This document shows positions 1 through 11,409 of a stretch of DNA of 64,000 bases, piece by piece; positions within the stretch are counted from its first letter, which is position 1, and each line of letters begins with the position of its first letter. Source of the stretch: Cyanodermella asteris (Eukaryota > Ascomycota > Lecanoromycetes > Ostropales > Stictidaceae). A program made the position numbers and the translations under genes. Under the pieces are notes generated by a model. That model worked only from the letters and a program-made list of their open reading frames with translations. It was not told the DNA's origin and made no database searches. The DNA lies in assembly GCA_900618795.1 (NCBI GenBank), contig UYJD01000003.1, forward strand, positions 1,873,056 through 1,937,055, in the 5' to 3' direction.

Positions 1-673
1 TACACTGTGTGGCAAAGTTCCGGCTCTCCGGATATTATCCCAGCTGTCATCAAACAGAGCTGTGCGACCGCTCGTAATGCAAAATCAAGCGAGTACTTGG
101 TGCTAATAGCAAGATGATCACGTTTGAATGGACTCTCTAATGGCTCCCCACACAGGCTGGGTCTCACGATCATTACCGTCACGAAAGCGGTTACTTCCGT
201 TGATGGCGTCCATTGCCTCGTCAGCCACTCTGCACTCGATAGGCATATTATATGTGATGCTGTGGTTTAGCCTGAGTCTGGGAAAAATTGCTTATGAAAA
301 TTTGTCTCTGCTACTGTAGTAAGATTGTGGTTGTGGCGTGGAGAGAGTTGTGCCTGACCATGCAGGTCTGAGCTTTGTCCGTCCTCCGCTCCGCTCCGCA
401 TGGGGTTCCGCTCTCCTCATCCTGCTACTCATTGGACTGTTACTAAACCCAGGATACTCCCAAGACATATGACAAACGTGATGATGAAATTCGAGGAATA
501 ATGTTGCAAGATCGATGACTTTTCTCTAAGGCAAATGTGCGGCATAGCACAAGCATGGTGAACATAAAAGACGGGTGTCTCTTCTCCCTGCAGTCTGCCA
601 TTAAGTCGTTGCAGACGGAATAGCATACCAGAGATTTCATTAATCTACCTTTCAGCATCTCCTTGAACTTATC
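1..673. other. intergenic, no gene seen
   Basis: Only short open frames without recognisable products lie here, on either strand. The last part is presumably the promoter and leader of the secreted propeller gene that starts at 674. I see no RNA gene or repeat. Confidence 0.6.
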
Positions 674-1675
674 ATGCTTCTATCCATCCTTGTCAGCCCT
701 TTTATTTGCATGGGCGCTGTCGCTGCTAGCGCTCTCCCGACACGTGGCTTCGATCCTTCATCAGCAACAGTGCGCGAGCTTCTCAAAGAAGAAAATGGTA
801 GCTGGTTCGAGAACATCGCAGTGAGAAGAACTGGAGAACTTCTGGCAACCCGCCTTGACGTTCCATCAGTATACCAGATCGATCCGTTCACGGGAGCACA
901 CTCGGTCATTGCCAACTTCACAGGGGTGACTGCTGCCTTGGGAATCGTTGAATATGCACCAGACATCTTCGCTGTCACGATAGGAAACTTCTCGCGTGAC
1001 ACCTTCACTGGTGTTCACGGCACGTATAGTGTCCAGAGCATTGACCTCAGCAAGGGGCTTGGACCTGATGGAAAGGTGGTTCCGAGGCTTCTGGCGGAGG
1101 TACCTGATGCGACAATTTTGAATGGATTAACATTTCGGGCTCCGCATCACCTCTACTCGGCCGACTCTTTCGTTCACCAGATTTGGGAGATTGATATCGA
1201 GACGGGCGCAGTGAGCATTGCCGTGCCACCAGACGATTTGTTCTCGGATGGCCAGGACAATGTTCCGGCCGGGATCAACGGGCTCAAATGGGACGAGGCC
1301 GGAAAGCAGCTATTCTTCACAAACTCCAACAGGATTATTGTAGGCAGTGTGAGCCTAGATCAGAGATCGGGCAAGTTCGAGAAGCCGGTACAGCTTGCGG
1401 CGGGCATCGCGGGGACCGTCGACTATGACGATATGGCGATTGACGCGTTTCATGGGGATATTTACATTGCAAATGGACTGGCTGGAATCGACTTCGTGAG
1501 CCGTGATGGCCAGACACAATATTTGGTGCAACAGAAGAACAACGTGTCGCTGCACAGTCCCACGGCAGCCATTTTCGGCAAGGGAAGACAGGCAAACGTG
1601 TTGTATATCACGACTTCGGGGTTGGACGCAAATCGCAAACCCGTGGGTGGTCAAGTTGCGTCGTACACATTCTGA
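674..1675 (+). CDS. secreted six-bladed beta-propeller protein (SMP-30/gluconolactonase-like)
   Basis: A single-exon gene for 333 residues. The first ~18 residues form a hydrophobic signal peptide (MLLSILVSPFICMGAVAAS), so the protein is probably secreted. The remainder has repeating beta-strand blades with hallmark segments such as YQIDPFTG, IWEIDIETG, GINGLKWD and DYDDMAIDAFHGDIYIANG, which fit the six-bladed propeller superfamily of SMP-30, gluconolactonases and strictosidine-synthase-like proteins. Asp and Asn residues in such blades often bind calcium, but I cannot assign a reaction. Several NxT/NxS sites are present, as expected for a secreted glycoprotein. Many filamentous ascomycetes have secreted propellers of this length, and their substrates are mostly unknown. 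The fold is a good guess; enzymatic activity is not shown. Confidence 0.8.
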   Translation: MLLSILVSPFICMGAVAASALPTRGFDPSSATVRELLKEENGSWFENIAVRRTGELLATRLDVPSVYQIDPFTGAHSVIANFTGVTAALGIVEYAPDIFAVTIGNFSRDTFTGVHGTYSVQSIDLSKGLGPDGKVVPRLLAEVPDATILNGLTFRAPHHLYSADSFVHQIWEIDIETGAVSIAVPPDDLFSDGQDNVPAGINGLKWDEAGKQLFFTNSNRIIVGSVSLDQRSGKFEKPVQLAAGIAGTVDYDDMAIDAFHGDIYIANGLAGIDFVSRDGQTQYLVQQKNNVSLHSPTAAIFGKGRQANVLYITTSGLDANRKPVGGQVASYTF

Positions 1676-3352
1676 TATTCTGCAAGTGTCGTCGTCTCCG
1701 TCGCAGTTGGAGTGGCGAGGTGTACAAAGAACAGAGTCGCCCCGGAGAGATGGCGGGGTTCCTCGATCCATTTCCTATGACTCGCGACAAGGTGCCGATA
1801 TTTTTACTAGCAGCTTATGAGCATAACGAAGACTGTCAAACTTTCATCTGGTAGTGTCTAGCTGTTCGAATCAAGATACATGCTCGTACATGGCTCATCG
1901 AGTGGCAACTGGCAAGTCGATCCGGGTTTCAGGCTCCGACTCTCTAGTTCACGTCCTAGTCGAGTCTGGGAGTATTGAGTCTATCCGGGCTCCTGGCCCC
2001 GACTCCCCGGTTTACGTCAAAGCATTTTCAAGTGTTGGAGTCGTTCGCACCGTGGTCTATCCAGGCCAAGAGAGGCCCCAGCACAACCTTTCATGACGTG
2101 TGAGAGAAAGAGAGTCGGCATCTGCGCTACAAACTGAAACTGGCACCGACGGCGGGCGCCGGGCAGGCCGGTGCGCTCAAGTCGGCATGTGGGAGAACCG
2201 TCGCGTGCCGCTGGTTCAGGAAACAAGCGCTGCACTATCTCCCCTCAATCCTTGTGGACTCTCGGAGATGGGTGCAATCTTGTGCTCCATCACAAAGCTG
2301 AAGCAGAGGAGCGTTACAGATGGCACAGCAATAATCAAGGTGAGCATCGAACTTGAGAATTAAACATGGACTGCGGCGGGAGCGACAGTGTTAGCGAGAG
2401 AAAACGCCCCCCGCCAGTTCTTACCTGACTTCAAAGAGTCAGTATCGTGGCTGGCTGAGATGCTGGAAATTAGGTGGAGACTCGCTGGGCAGGTGACTGC
2501 GAAGAGTGATTCCTATAGAGTGGTAATACTCCTACCTCATTTCTACCACTCTCACTCATCCTGGCGTCCCTCGGGTTCGCGGAGCGTAGCCTTACAATAC
2601 CATTTTCGAGCATGCCAGAAACTGTCAGGACTGTGGTGGTGTGGTACAGACGGCAAAAGTGCTTCTCCACGCCCCCGAGAACCGGAAACTAGCATGTATA
2701 CGGCACATGTTCCAAGCCGTCGTCGTGTGGGAGCAGCTTGGCAAGATAGAACAGGCCATGGCGGTCTTTTGCCTGCTGGAGAGAGACTCCGGCAAGCTTT
2801 ATCGGGCGTCCTTGGTTAGTAGATAAGACTATCACGCTTCGAGCCTGGCGTACCTTCAGTGCATCCTTCCACAGGTTCCATCGTCTCACTCCGCCAGCTT
2901 CTTCCCGCCCGTACGGGCCTAGATCCAAGACACTCCCATCCCCAGATCCCCCCCAAACCTAGAGCGTTTGGAAAAACATGTCTCGCCTTACACTGACTCT
3001 ACCGCGTTACAGGCTAGTCTGCCTCGTGGTAACTTTCCACTCCCTCGACTTGGCCCAATTCTCCTTGGCTCGATAACATCGCCTGAGGCTCTCGGCCACG
3101 CCGTCATGGTCTAGTTTCTCTGTCTGTCGGCGGCCTCGCATCGCATCTCTCTGTTAGGAAAGCCTGGGCGTCTTTGGTATCTGGTTATTGCTCCTTAAAA
3201 AGAGGCCTGGCACTCTCTTACCACCTCGTCTTGACCCAACCTCCACACCGTCCTCGCCTGACTTTCCTGTGGCAACTGTATTTCACAACGTACGCGTGAA
3301 ATACACCGTACCCTCCCCACAAGTTCCAGTCACTTTTTGTCAGATTGTCGAC
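1676..3352. other. intergenic, no gene seen; holds a diverged direct repeat
   Basis: About 1.7 kb between the propeller gene and the permease. It contains an imperfect 41-nt direct repeat at 1915-2018 (listed separately). Open frames here lack ATG starts or any family resemblance. The pyrimidine-rich stretch from about 3160 to 3350 is probably the permease promoter and leader. Confidence 0.55.
1915..2018. repeat. imperfect direct repeat, two 41-nt copies
   Basis: Copy 1 (1915-1955) and copy 2 (1978-2018) both read AGTC-ATCCGGG-...-CCGACT-...-ACGTC with roughly ten mismatches, at an offset of 63 nt. Because 63 is a multiple of three, a small open frame (1854-2096) carries the repeat as SIRxxGxDSxVxV twice. 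There is no evidence that this frame is translated; it may be a local duplication. Confidence 0.6.
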
Positions 3353-5072
3353 ATGGCGGCAAGGTTCGAGGACAAGTTCGACGCCAAGGACGTTGTCGTC
3401 CAGGAGGAGCGCTTGAGCACCGACGAGGCCAGCACTACCTCCATCAACAGCCTACACAGGCGTCTCGGTAACCGCCAGGTGATTGCCGACCGTCGTGAAA
3501 CATGAGGCTCAGGTTGCTGACCAGTTTCAGATCCAACTTATCGCCATCGGTGGTTCGATCGGTACCGCTGTCTTCGTCTCCATCGCCAGCGGCCTCACCT
3601 CTGGTGGACCCGCTGGCCTGCTCCTGGCTTTCCTGACCGCCACCGTCATGATGGGATTCATGAACAATATGATGGCCGAGATGACCATCCACATGCCTGT
3701 GGAGGGTGCTTTCGTTCGTATGGCAACTCACTGGTGTGACAACGCTCTTGGTGCTCTGGCTGGCTGGAACTTCTTCCTCTACGAAGCCATCCTCGTTCCT
3801 TTCGAAATCTCGGCACTCAATCTCGTCTTGTCGTTCTGGCGTGATGACATCCCTCTTATTGCTGTCATCTGCGTCTGCATCGTCCTATACGCCCTGATCA
3901 ACTTCGTCGCCGTCAAGTACTATGGAGAGTCCGAGTTCTGGCTGGCCGGAGGCAAGCTGATCCTCTTCATGATCGTCTTCTTCTTCACCCTGGTCACCAT
4001 GTGCGGCGGCAACCCTCGCCACGATGCCTACGGTTTCCGCAACTGGTCTACACCGGGTGCCTTTGCCGAATTGTACGCGACCGGCGACCTCGGACGCTTC
4101 CACGGCTACCTGGGTGCCCTCACCATCGCGCTCTTCACCGTCTGCGGCCCCGAATACATCTCCATGATCGCCGGCGAGGCCAAGTTCCCACGCAAGTACC
4201 TCAAGTCCGCGTTCAAGACAACCTTTTACCGATTCTTCATCTTCTTCGTCGGCTCCGCCCTCTGCGTCGGCATCGTCATCTCCTACAACGACAAGCGTCT
4301 GCTCGCCGGCAAGGGCTCCGGAACCGCGTCCGGCTCCCCCTACGTCGCCGCCATGTACAACCTCGGCATCGACGGTCTCCCTCACCTGACCAACGCCCTG
4401 CTCGTGACCAGCATCTTCTCCGCCGGAAACGCCTACACATACTGCGCATCCCGAACCCTCTACGGCCTGGCCCTCGACGGTAAGGCGCCCAAGATCTTCG
4501 GCCGAACCACCAAGTCCGGTGTCCCCATCGCCTCCCTGGCCCTCAGCCTGTCCTTCTCCCTCCTCGCCTTCCTCGGCGTCTCAAAGTCCGCCGGCAAGGT
4601 GCTCGGATATCTCGTCGACGTCCTCGGCGCCGGCCAGATCATCAACTACATCGTCATCTGTATCACCTACATCTGCTTCTACCGCGCCACCCAGGCCCAA
4701 GGTCTCGACCGCAAGACCCTGCCCTACTGCGGCTGGTTCCAGCCATACGGCACCTACATTGCTCTCGTCTTCTACGTCGTCATGCTGTTCGTCCGCGGCT
4801 ACACCGTCTTCCTCGACGGCGAGTGGGACATTAGCACCTTCTTCACCAGCTACACGCTCGTCGCCGTCGCGCCAGCCTTCTTCGTCATCTGGAAGTTCGC
4901 CGCCAGGACCAGGTGGATCAGAGCCTCGGAGGTCGATCTTGTCTGGGAGGCACCGTTGATTGATGCGTACGAGGAGGCGTTTGCTGGTGACAGCCAGACT
5001 TTCTGGACCGAGATGGTGCAGATGATTGGCTTCCGAAGGGTAAAGAAGACGGATGCCGAGCACGTTGGCTGA
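3353..5072 (+). CDS. amino-acid permease (APC superfamily, YAT family)
   Basis: Two exons, 3353-3478 and 3531-5072, joined across a 52-nt intron (GTGATT...TTTCAG) in phase 0, give 555 residues. The ATG at 3353 precedes an acidic cytosolic N-terminus. The junction then restores the family's first transmembrane hallmark, QIQLIAIGGSIGTAVFVSIA, which the unspliced frame would break. About twelve hydrophobic segments follow, including the conserved GPEYISMIAGEAKFPRKYL stretch and SIFSAGNAYTYCASRTLYGLA. These are typical of fungal plasma-membrane permeases of the Dip5/Gap1/proline-permease type, which import amino acids with protons. The substrate cannot be told from sequence; the TM1 region (SIGTAVFVSIASG) is closest in style to the dicarboxylic/neutral branch. 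A full-length, normal gene. Confidence 0.93.
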
Positions 5073-7295
5073 GCACGCGGTGTGAAGCCGGAAGGCAGCT
5101 TCAGAATTTAGTTGAACGAGGACACGCTCCCGCGGTCTCTGCTCGTCGCACGGGGATAAAGACCATCTATCGCCACGAGACTGTGAGGACGAGATGAGAT
5201 TACAGAACGCCCGGCGCTCGGTGACGCTGAGTTGGGATAGTATCCCACCATTGATGTTCACGGAGATGGATACTGGCGAAGCGAAAGGGAGAGATAGTCA
5301 ACGCAGCGCATGGCTGCTGATGAGATTACGTTTACATGATGCTAGAACTAAAATGACTATGCCATCGAAACAATTCAAAAACGTTCAAAAGTTCAATATA
5401 ACTGCAATTTTTGTCCCACTCAAGCATGAATTGTGACCACTCGAATTTGCTGCTGAAGACGGAACATGATCTGAGAAACCAACACCATGTCAATTTCTAA
5501 TCATCTCCGTCTCATATATTCGCAAGGCCAGATGCGCCACGGTTGTTGTTTCGAACAGATACGCCCTGCTCGCCGCGCAACCTTCGATCAAGGAGCCATC
5601 GCCGCAAACTTCTCCAGTCACTTATCCCAATTCAATCCGACACCCAAGCCAGCCCCATCAGCCTCCGACACCGTCAAAACATGCCTGATCGAACCTCTTC
5701 ACCACGATACACCTGGTCCATTCCTTTCAAGCCATCACGACAACACCCCACCTCCCTCGCCAAATCCGACGTAAACCTGTAAACCCATCATGGACAAGCA
5801 CCATCCCCCCGGATACACTGATATTGATCGAACCGTGCCATTTACAACCGGACCCCCCAGCGCAGCAACACGTTCCCGTCTCCGCAGACAAAGGCCGTCA
5901 GGTCCACAGGTCGTGTGCGCCGGAGCCGCTGGATACGAAGGCGGTGAATACCAAGACGAAGATGTTGGTGGTGGTGATTGTGGTGATTGTGGTGGTGGAT
6001 GCTGATGCCAAATTCGTCGGGGCTAGATCATCAGGGGGCTGGCTATCTGGACCGACAGATTTAAAGATGAGAGCCATTTCACTGGAGCGAGAGATAGTAA
6101 AGCTTCGGTCGAAGGGTTTCTTTACTGGGAAACTCCTGATCAGAAGAGATGAAACTACAAGATGGACAGTATGACAGGCCTGAATTGATATCATATATGA
6201 TACATAAGCATGCAGCTCGCCACATCGTCGTGTCCAATCGGCGAGCACGTCTTCCTTGTTTGCTGCGCCATATCGACACGATGAGACGAAGTTCAGAATA
6301 CACCATTGCTGCTTGAGCCTGTAGATGCCGAAACCGCCAAAAGAAAAAAGTTAACACCCTCTACCAGGTCAGAGGGCCTCCTCGGCTGGCTCGAAAAGTC
6401 TGGACGGGCTTCTTACTTGCGACGGCGAAGTGCTGAAACCCCACTTATGGAACCGATGGCCATGCACGCAGTCCTTTCTTCCAAATGTTGAACCGAGTGG
6501 AGGACAACACGCTGGGGCGTCCTGCGGGGCTGTAACTTGTTCGATCTGGAATCGAGTTGTTCGGTGTCGACGACCGATTTTGTGTTTCATTGTGCTGTCA
6601 TCTTGAGAGCTTGCAATGACCACCATGCTTTGGAATGAGATCTGTGAGCAACATTCATCGAGATGGCCATTGGGAAAACGCAATGGAATCAGGACGCAGA
6701 CACGGCCACTCATCCGAGATCTCACGATGCGCCGCTTTTAAGCCTCAGGAAGGCCAAGACGGTTGTGTTGAAGTCGGTCATTTCTTCGGAGCCCGAGGTT
6801 GATGTATTTCACTCTGAAACAAAGCGGTCAGTAACAGCATGGCGGCCAAGGAAATAAGGGTGGTGACGATCTGTCGCAACAGTAGGTGTGGCGTGGGAAC
6901 TTCGCACGGCAAGTCTTCGCAGTAACGATCGGAATGCAAGTGAGAAAGGTGCTTCATAATCCATGTCATGTCCATTAATATTTTTGTCATGCAGTATTTA
7001 TCGGCTGGCAGTGAGGGGAGATCTCCACACGTCCAGGGTAGCCTCCCAGAACCAATCGCAGAAGTGGCCCTGTCCCAGGTTTAGAGCCGTTGCACGTCAT
7101 GGTTCTCATCATTGTACGACCCAATCACGAAAACGCCAAAATGCCATGCTCGCTCGCTTTGCCCGGATCGCCCAGATTTGAAATCAAAATCACCAAATCG
7201 CCGCAAAAAAAAACCTCAGCGAATGACCATGGTCAGACGTCAAGGTATGCAAAGTCGTGATCGTGACCGCAGTGTCCCAGTCCAAAGCTCAAGCT
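5073..7295. other. intergenic, no convincing gene
   Basis: About 2.2 kb downstream of the permease and beyond the 3' end of the minus-strand repeat-protein gene. A short GGT/GAT-rich simple-sequence tract lies at about 5961-6000. Open frames are short, overlap each other on both strands and show no family resemblance. Confidence 0.5.
5961..6000. repeat. GGT/GAT-rich simple-sequence tract
   Basis: The plus strand reads GATGTTGGTGGTGGTGATTG and then similar TGGTGATTG units. This is an imperfect trinucleotide microsatellite about 40 nt long, outside any supported gene. Confidence 0.6.
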
Positions 7296-7916
7296 TCACA
7301 AAAATTTGCGGTACTGGGAGCTCAGATCATGACTCTCGTATGCCTTCTGGCTGCCATACGGGTTGCGCAAGTTGAACTTGTCGCCGTGAACCTGCGTGGC
7401 CTGGGTGCTCAAGTCGTACTGGGTTGTGCTTTTGGGTCCCTCGGTGATAGCCTGGGTGATCGGAACAGTCATACCGTGGCCGTAGACAGCTTGAGTCAGG
7501 AGATCATGCTGGACGCTGCTGCCGCGACGCTCGACTGGAGGCTCGCGCAGACTGACGGTAGGACCCAGCCCGTAGCGAGACTGGGTCTGGAGATCGAACT
7601 GGTTGAGAGCCTTGGGCCCGGGGTTGAAACGCTGTCCTGTGCGGAGGGTGGGACCAAGGCCCTTCTGAGCTTGAATGACAAGGTCGTGCTGGCCTGCTGC
7701 GCTGCCACGTCGTCCTGAGAGATCTGTCAAAAGTACATTAGCAAGAGTGCAACTCGACCCGAATCGAGGTGTAACGTAAAAGGACCTACCTGGGAAACGT
7801 GGGTGGCGAACTTCCTGAGCGTCGTTGCTAGTGGTTCTCTTCAGGGCAAAGGGCGATTCAAACTCGCTCACGGGGGAGCCGATAACAGAGGAGTCGTCGG
7901 AATAGATGGAGGACAT
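7296..7916 (-). CDS. hypothetical protein with five DLxxQ repeats
   Basis: Exons 7916-7790 and 7723-7296 (minus strand) flank a 66-nt intron (GTAGGT...TTGACAG). They join in phase 1 to give about 184 residues from the first ATG at 7916; the open frame runs further upstream without another ATG. The intron length is a multiple of three, so the unspliced frame is also open. The N-terminus is Ser/Asp-rich (SSIYSDDSSVIGSP). From about residue 43 a unit of about 30 residues recurs: QHDLVIQ, QFDLQTQ, QHDLLTQ, QYDLSTQ and SHDLSSQ, mostly followed by Y/KGxG and a Thr (GLGPT, GLGPT, GHGMT). There is no signal peptide and no membrane segment. I do not recognise the family. The regular spacing suggests a linear binding motif used several times. 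The gene is surrounded by long non-coding stretches. Confidence 0.65.
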   Translation of the reverse strand: MSSIYSDDSSVIGSPVSEFESPFALKRTTSNDAQEVRHPRFPGRSFYVTPRFGSSCTLANVLLTDLSGRRGSAAGQHDLVIQAQKGLGPTLRTGQRFNPGPKALNQFDLQTQSRYGLGPTVSLREPPVERRGSSVQHDLLTQAVYGHGMTVPITQAITEGPKSTTQYDLSTQATQVHGDKFNLRNPYGSQKAYESHDLSSQYRKFL

Positions 7917-10697
7917 TCCTAGTTGGGGATCTGCAGTGTCTGTGTCGGGATTCAGTGTGTCCAGAATGGGAGTAAACGTAGATGTTGTCAAGTTGCAGAA
8001 TCTCTAGGCTGGGGGAGTTGTGCGGGTTGTGGGTGTCAGGTCGGTCGAGTCAAGAACAACAGAGAAATGCGGGCTATAAATCCTCGTCAGTGTGGCGGAA
8101 GCGACAGCAGGAAGGAGCAGTCCCCGCATTCATGCCAAATTCGAAGCATGCAGGCCAAGCACGAAAAGGCGGGAAGAAATTTCGAGCAGGCTGAGTCAAC
8201 GGATCGATAGACTGGCCAGTGTGCAGACGCTCGTTCAGCTGACCGGCAAGTGAACCCAAGATGGCATCAAAGCATTGCTAATTTGGCCATGCTGTTGCGT
8301 CAGGCCGGCCAATCCGCGATGCAGCAATAGCATTTGATCGGTACCATGGCGCGCTTCATTGCATCCGACAAACAAAGCACAAGGACATTCACAAAGGAAG
8401 GTCAACACAAGTCGGCTGCAACGGGCAAGGTTGCGTTGCAGCGGATTTCTCGGCTCCGACCTATTCGCTCGCCGGGCTGCGTGAACAGCGAAACCTGCTC
8501 TGTTGGAAGAGACACGAGAAAGAGCAGACAAAAGCAGGAAACAAGGCGGCGAATCCTTGGCGCAAAGCGAGGGCCGAGAACGGCGCCAATCCGAGGAGAA
8601 ACAAAGTGGGAAAGGGACAGGAGGGGAGGGGGAGAAAAAGTGATCCGGTCATATTGGTGGGCTGTGCTGCAATCTGCGCACTCTTTGCATTCCTCCTCGC
8701 GCTGCCATCGCTGCGCAATTCTGCATCTCAAGCGTCGCGAAACGGCCAATATTGGAGTCGACAGGTAGGCATCAACAGGCTAAGTTGGTCTGGGGTGTTT
8801 GTTCGACTTTATATCTAAGGATATGCCTCATGTTGAGGCACTTCTTATCTCTTGCTCTGTCTCTACTCCAATTACGAGGCGGATCCTTATCTCTGGCTGT
8901 CCGAATCAGGCAAGGTCGTGCAAAGTCGCCAAGCAGTCCAAGCTGGCGAGGAAAGAGCGACTGTGCTGTATTTGCCTTTGTGCCAGCTTTCACTCCGCTT
9001 TGTGCAGCATCGGCTCGCCACACCGCAAAGTCTGTTTCCGATGCCTCCACTTTTGCGGGGAAACTCAGCCGAGAGACATCCTTGGTCTCTCCGCCCTGAT
9101 CTCAGCGTGACCTCCCTGTTTGGGCTCGAGTCCGGCGGTTTCGCATGTTTCTCCAACTTTATGCCTGCGAGAAACCAACGTCACGTCAATATGCTTCCCG
9201 AGTGCCGTCGCTAGCCGCTCTACCTAACAACCTAAGTAATCATTGGTGTTGCTGTTGCTTTTGCTTCTTAGCCGGGCCGACCTCCAGCTGGTCTTACTAA
9301 GTAGGTACGTGTTGTGCTTCCTCCTGTTTGCCATATCGTGTCAACAATCGTGTCTCGGCAACGACGTTCGGGGTGCTCTGAATAGCAAATTTGACAAATC
9401 CACATTATGGTGAGACATGTTAACTGTTCTCTGTCATGAATATGATGCCAGAAGCTCGTGGACGACACGCCCAAATTCCACGCAGCCTGTTTCTTCTCAA
9501 GGAAACGAAGCACAGTGAAGCGAGAGCCTTTAAATCCCAGCCGTGACTATGCACGAATTGTCTGCTTGGGACCTGACCAGTTAGCGGTGTGACAACTGGC
9601 TTCAGCAAATGTGTCTAATTTCCCAGCTACAAGGACTTCGACCACCGTTCCATGCTTTTGCAAATACTTGCCTTATAAGGGCCAGATAATGCCATGATCT
9701 TACCTTGTCTGGTCAGTGCTGAAGTAGCAAGCTCATCATCAGATCATCTCGATGCCCTTTTATCATGGAAGCAGGCCAAGCATGCCGGCAAATGAATGCG
9801 CTTGAGAAGCATGTGAAGCCAACTCAACAGAACTCTTACTGTCGAGCAGAAGCATCTATGTAGGGTAGCACTATGGAGAAGACACTGGTGCAAGCTGCTG
9901 TAAGAAGGGCGCAGCAGCTTTTCTCTCCTGAATGCTAGGTTTCGGCCTTCGTGATTGTATTATGTGGCGGGATTGCTAGCCGACCCCGCTAAATATGGCC
10001 CTAGCAGCTAGGCCCGGGTGATATCAACCGCTAATTCTTTCCCCGGCGGACCCCTGACCCGCTAAGCATGGTCCCTAACCACGTGGCGAACAAGCCGTGG
10101 CCAACGATGCATGTCTGTGTCCACGCCTTAGATGCGATGATTTGACCAACGCTTTTTTGCGTTGAACATGGAACAGAGTAAGCGGCCTAGACGTAGACTA
10201 CAAAGAAAGCGCCGGAGTACCACGACGATGTATGGCGAGCACGATACTCGAAAAAGGAACAGCAGTGGTCGGCCTCATTCAGCCCGGTCGAAACCTACGC
10301 CACACGATCCTGTTAGCGACCGACCTTTTTCTGCGCCACGCGGCGCAATTTCACGCCGTCGGCATCCTCTCCCCAAGCCCAGATTTACCCCCTCCAGTCG
10401 TAGTTCCTTGCCATGGCGGAGCACACGCCTGTATGTTGCACCGAATATGTCTGCTACTGCCTATCAATCTGTGCCGCAACAACCAAAGGCACTGGCGTGT
10501 TCGAATGCTAGATAGGCAAATACTGACTGGAACACGCGAACCAGAAAATATAAGACGGTCCTTGAGCCGCGACATTTAGCAGGTAGGATATCAAACGCAC
10601 TTGACAACACTGTAACACGCGAGCACTATCAACCATTGCAAATCTTGACACACTTCGCTCCGACGAGCTTTACTAAACACCAAGTTCATCTGCAACC
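7917..10697. other. long intergenic region, no convincing gene
   Basis: About 2.8 kb between the repeat-protein gene (minus strand) and the SRPBCC gene (plus strand), and so a divergent upstream region for both. Open frames on both strands overlap and none carries a recognisable domain or a good exon structure. A short pair of CCGCTAA-containing repeats lies at 9982-10077. Confidence 0.5.
9982..10077. repeat. short direct repeat with CCGCTAA core
   Basis: Copies at 9982-10003 (GACCCCGCTAAATATGGCCC) and 10056-10077 (GACCCGCTAAGCATGGTCCC) share most positions, and a third CCGCTAA core lies at about 10028. Such clustered short repeats can be remnants of the end of a DNA transposon, but no transposase or matching second end is visible. 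Confidence 0.4.
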
Positions 10698-11292
10698 ATG
10701 ACTCTTCTCCACACCAGCATTGAGATCGCAGCTTCGCCAGCTGCTGTACGAGCAAAGGTAACTTAGACTCGCCATAGCTCCTACCGCCCGCGCGCTCAAG
10801 TCGAAGAATGCCCGAGACTGATATATACTGCATAGTTTCTCGACTTTGCAAACATGAGCAAGTGGCATACCAGCTTTATCAAGTCCGTGACCACAACGCC
10901 CGAAGGCCAGAAACTCGAGCCAGGTGTGAAGCTTCACGTCGTGATGGAGGGCATGACCTTTGACCCAACCCTGCTCGTGAGTCTTGTTCCAAAAACAGAG
11001 ATACGAGACACATCCGCTGATCAACGGAATGCAGGAGAATTCAGCAGATGCATTCGTCTGGAGAGGCTCTCTTCCCGGCGTGTTCACGGGCGATCACGCA
11101 TTCCGATTCAAGCAAGGTCCGTCGGGCCCGGACAGCACGACCTTTGTTCAGGAAGAAGCCTTCTCGGGCTTGCTGTCTTTCATCATCGGCGACAACTTTG
11201 CGGGCAGGCAGATTGGATGGAGGAAGAATACGGAGACGAATTACAAGAAGTTGAATGAGGACTTGAAGAGAGTTTGCGAGCAGCAGGCATGA
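10698..11292 (+). CDS. SRPBCC (START/Bet v 1-fold) ligand-binding-type protein
   Basis: Three exons, 10698-10757, 10836-10976 and 11035-11292, with introns of 78 nt (GTAACT...CATAG) and 58 nt (GTGAGT...GCAG), both in phase 0, give 152 residues. Beginning at 10698 restores the typical N-terminus of the family: TSIEIAASPAAVRAKFLDFA, then W at HTSF. This corresponds to the first strand and helix of polyketide-cyclase/dehydrase-like SRPBCC domains. The C-terminus (GWRKNTETNYKKLNEDLKRV) matches the long final helix. The fold encloses a hydrophobic pocket, but the ligand is unknown. Many fungi carry similar 150-residue stand-alone proteins. Starting at the later ATG (10854) would cut off the first strand, so I rejected it. 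It has no signal peptide and is probably cytosolic. Confidence 0.75.
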
Positions 11293-11409
11293 TTTTAATC
11301 CATCCATCCTCAGGATGGAACGCTTCCCTTTATGTGTCTTTGATACCCTCTTAGCTGCTAGTATTAGACGATGAATCACGATCATCCTTATTTCTTCGAG
11401 CTATCTGGT

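Noticed and set aside
2388-2819. 143-codon open frame downstream of the propeller gene
   Set aside because: It overlaps several equally long frames on both strands, has no ATG start of its own and shows no conserved motif.
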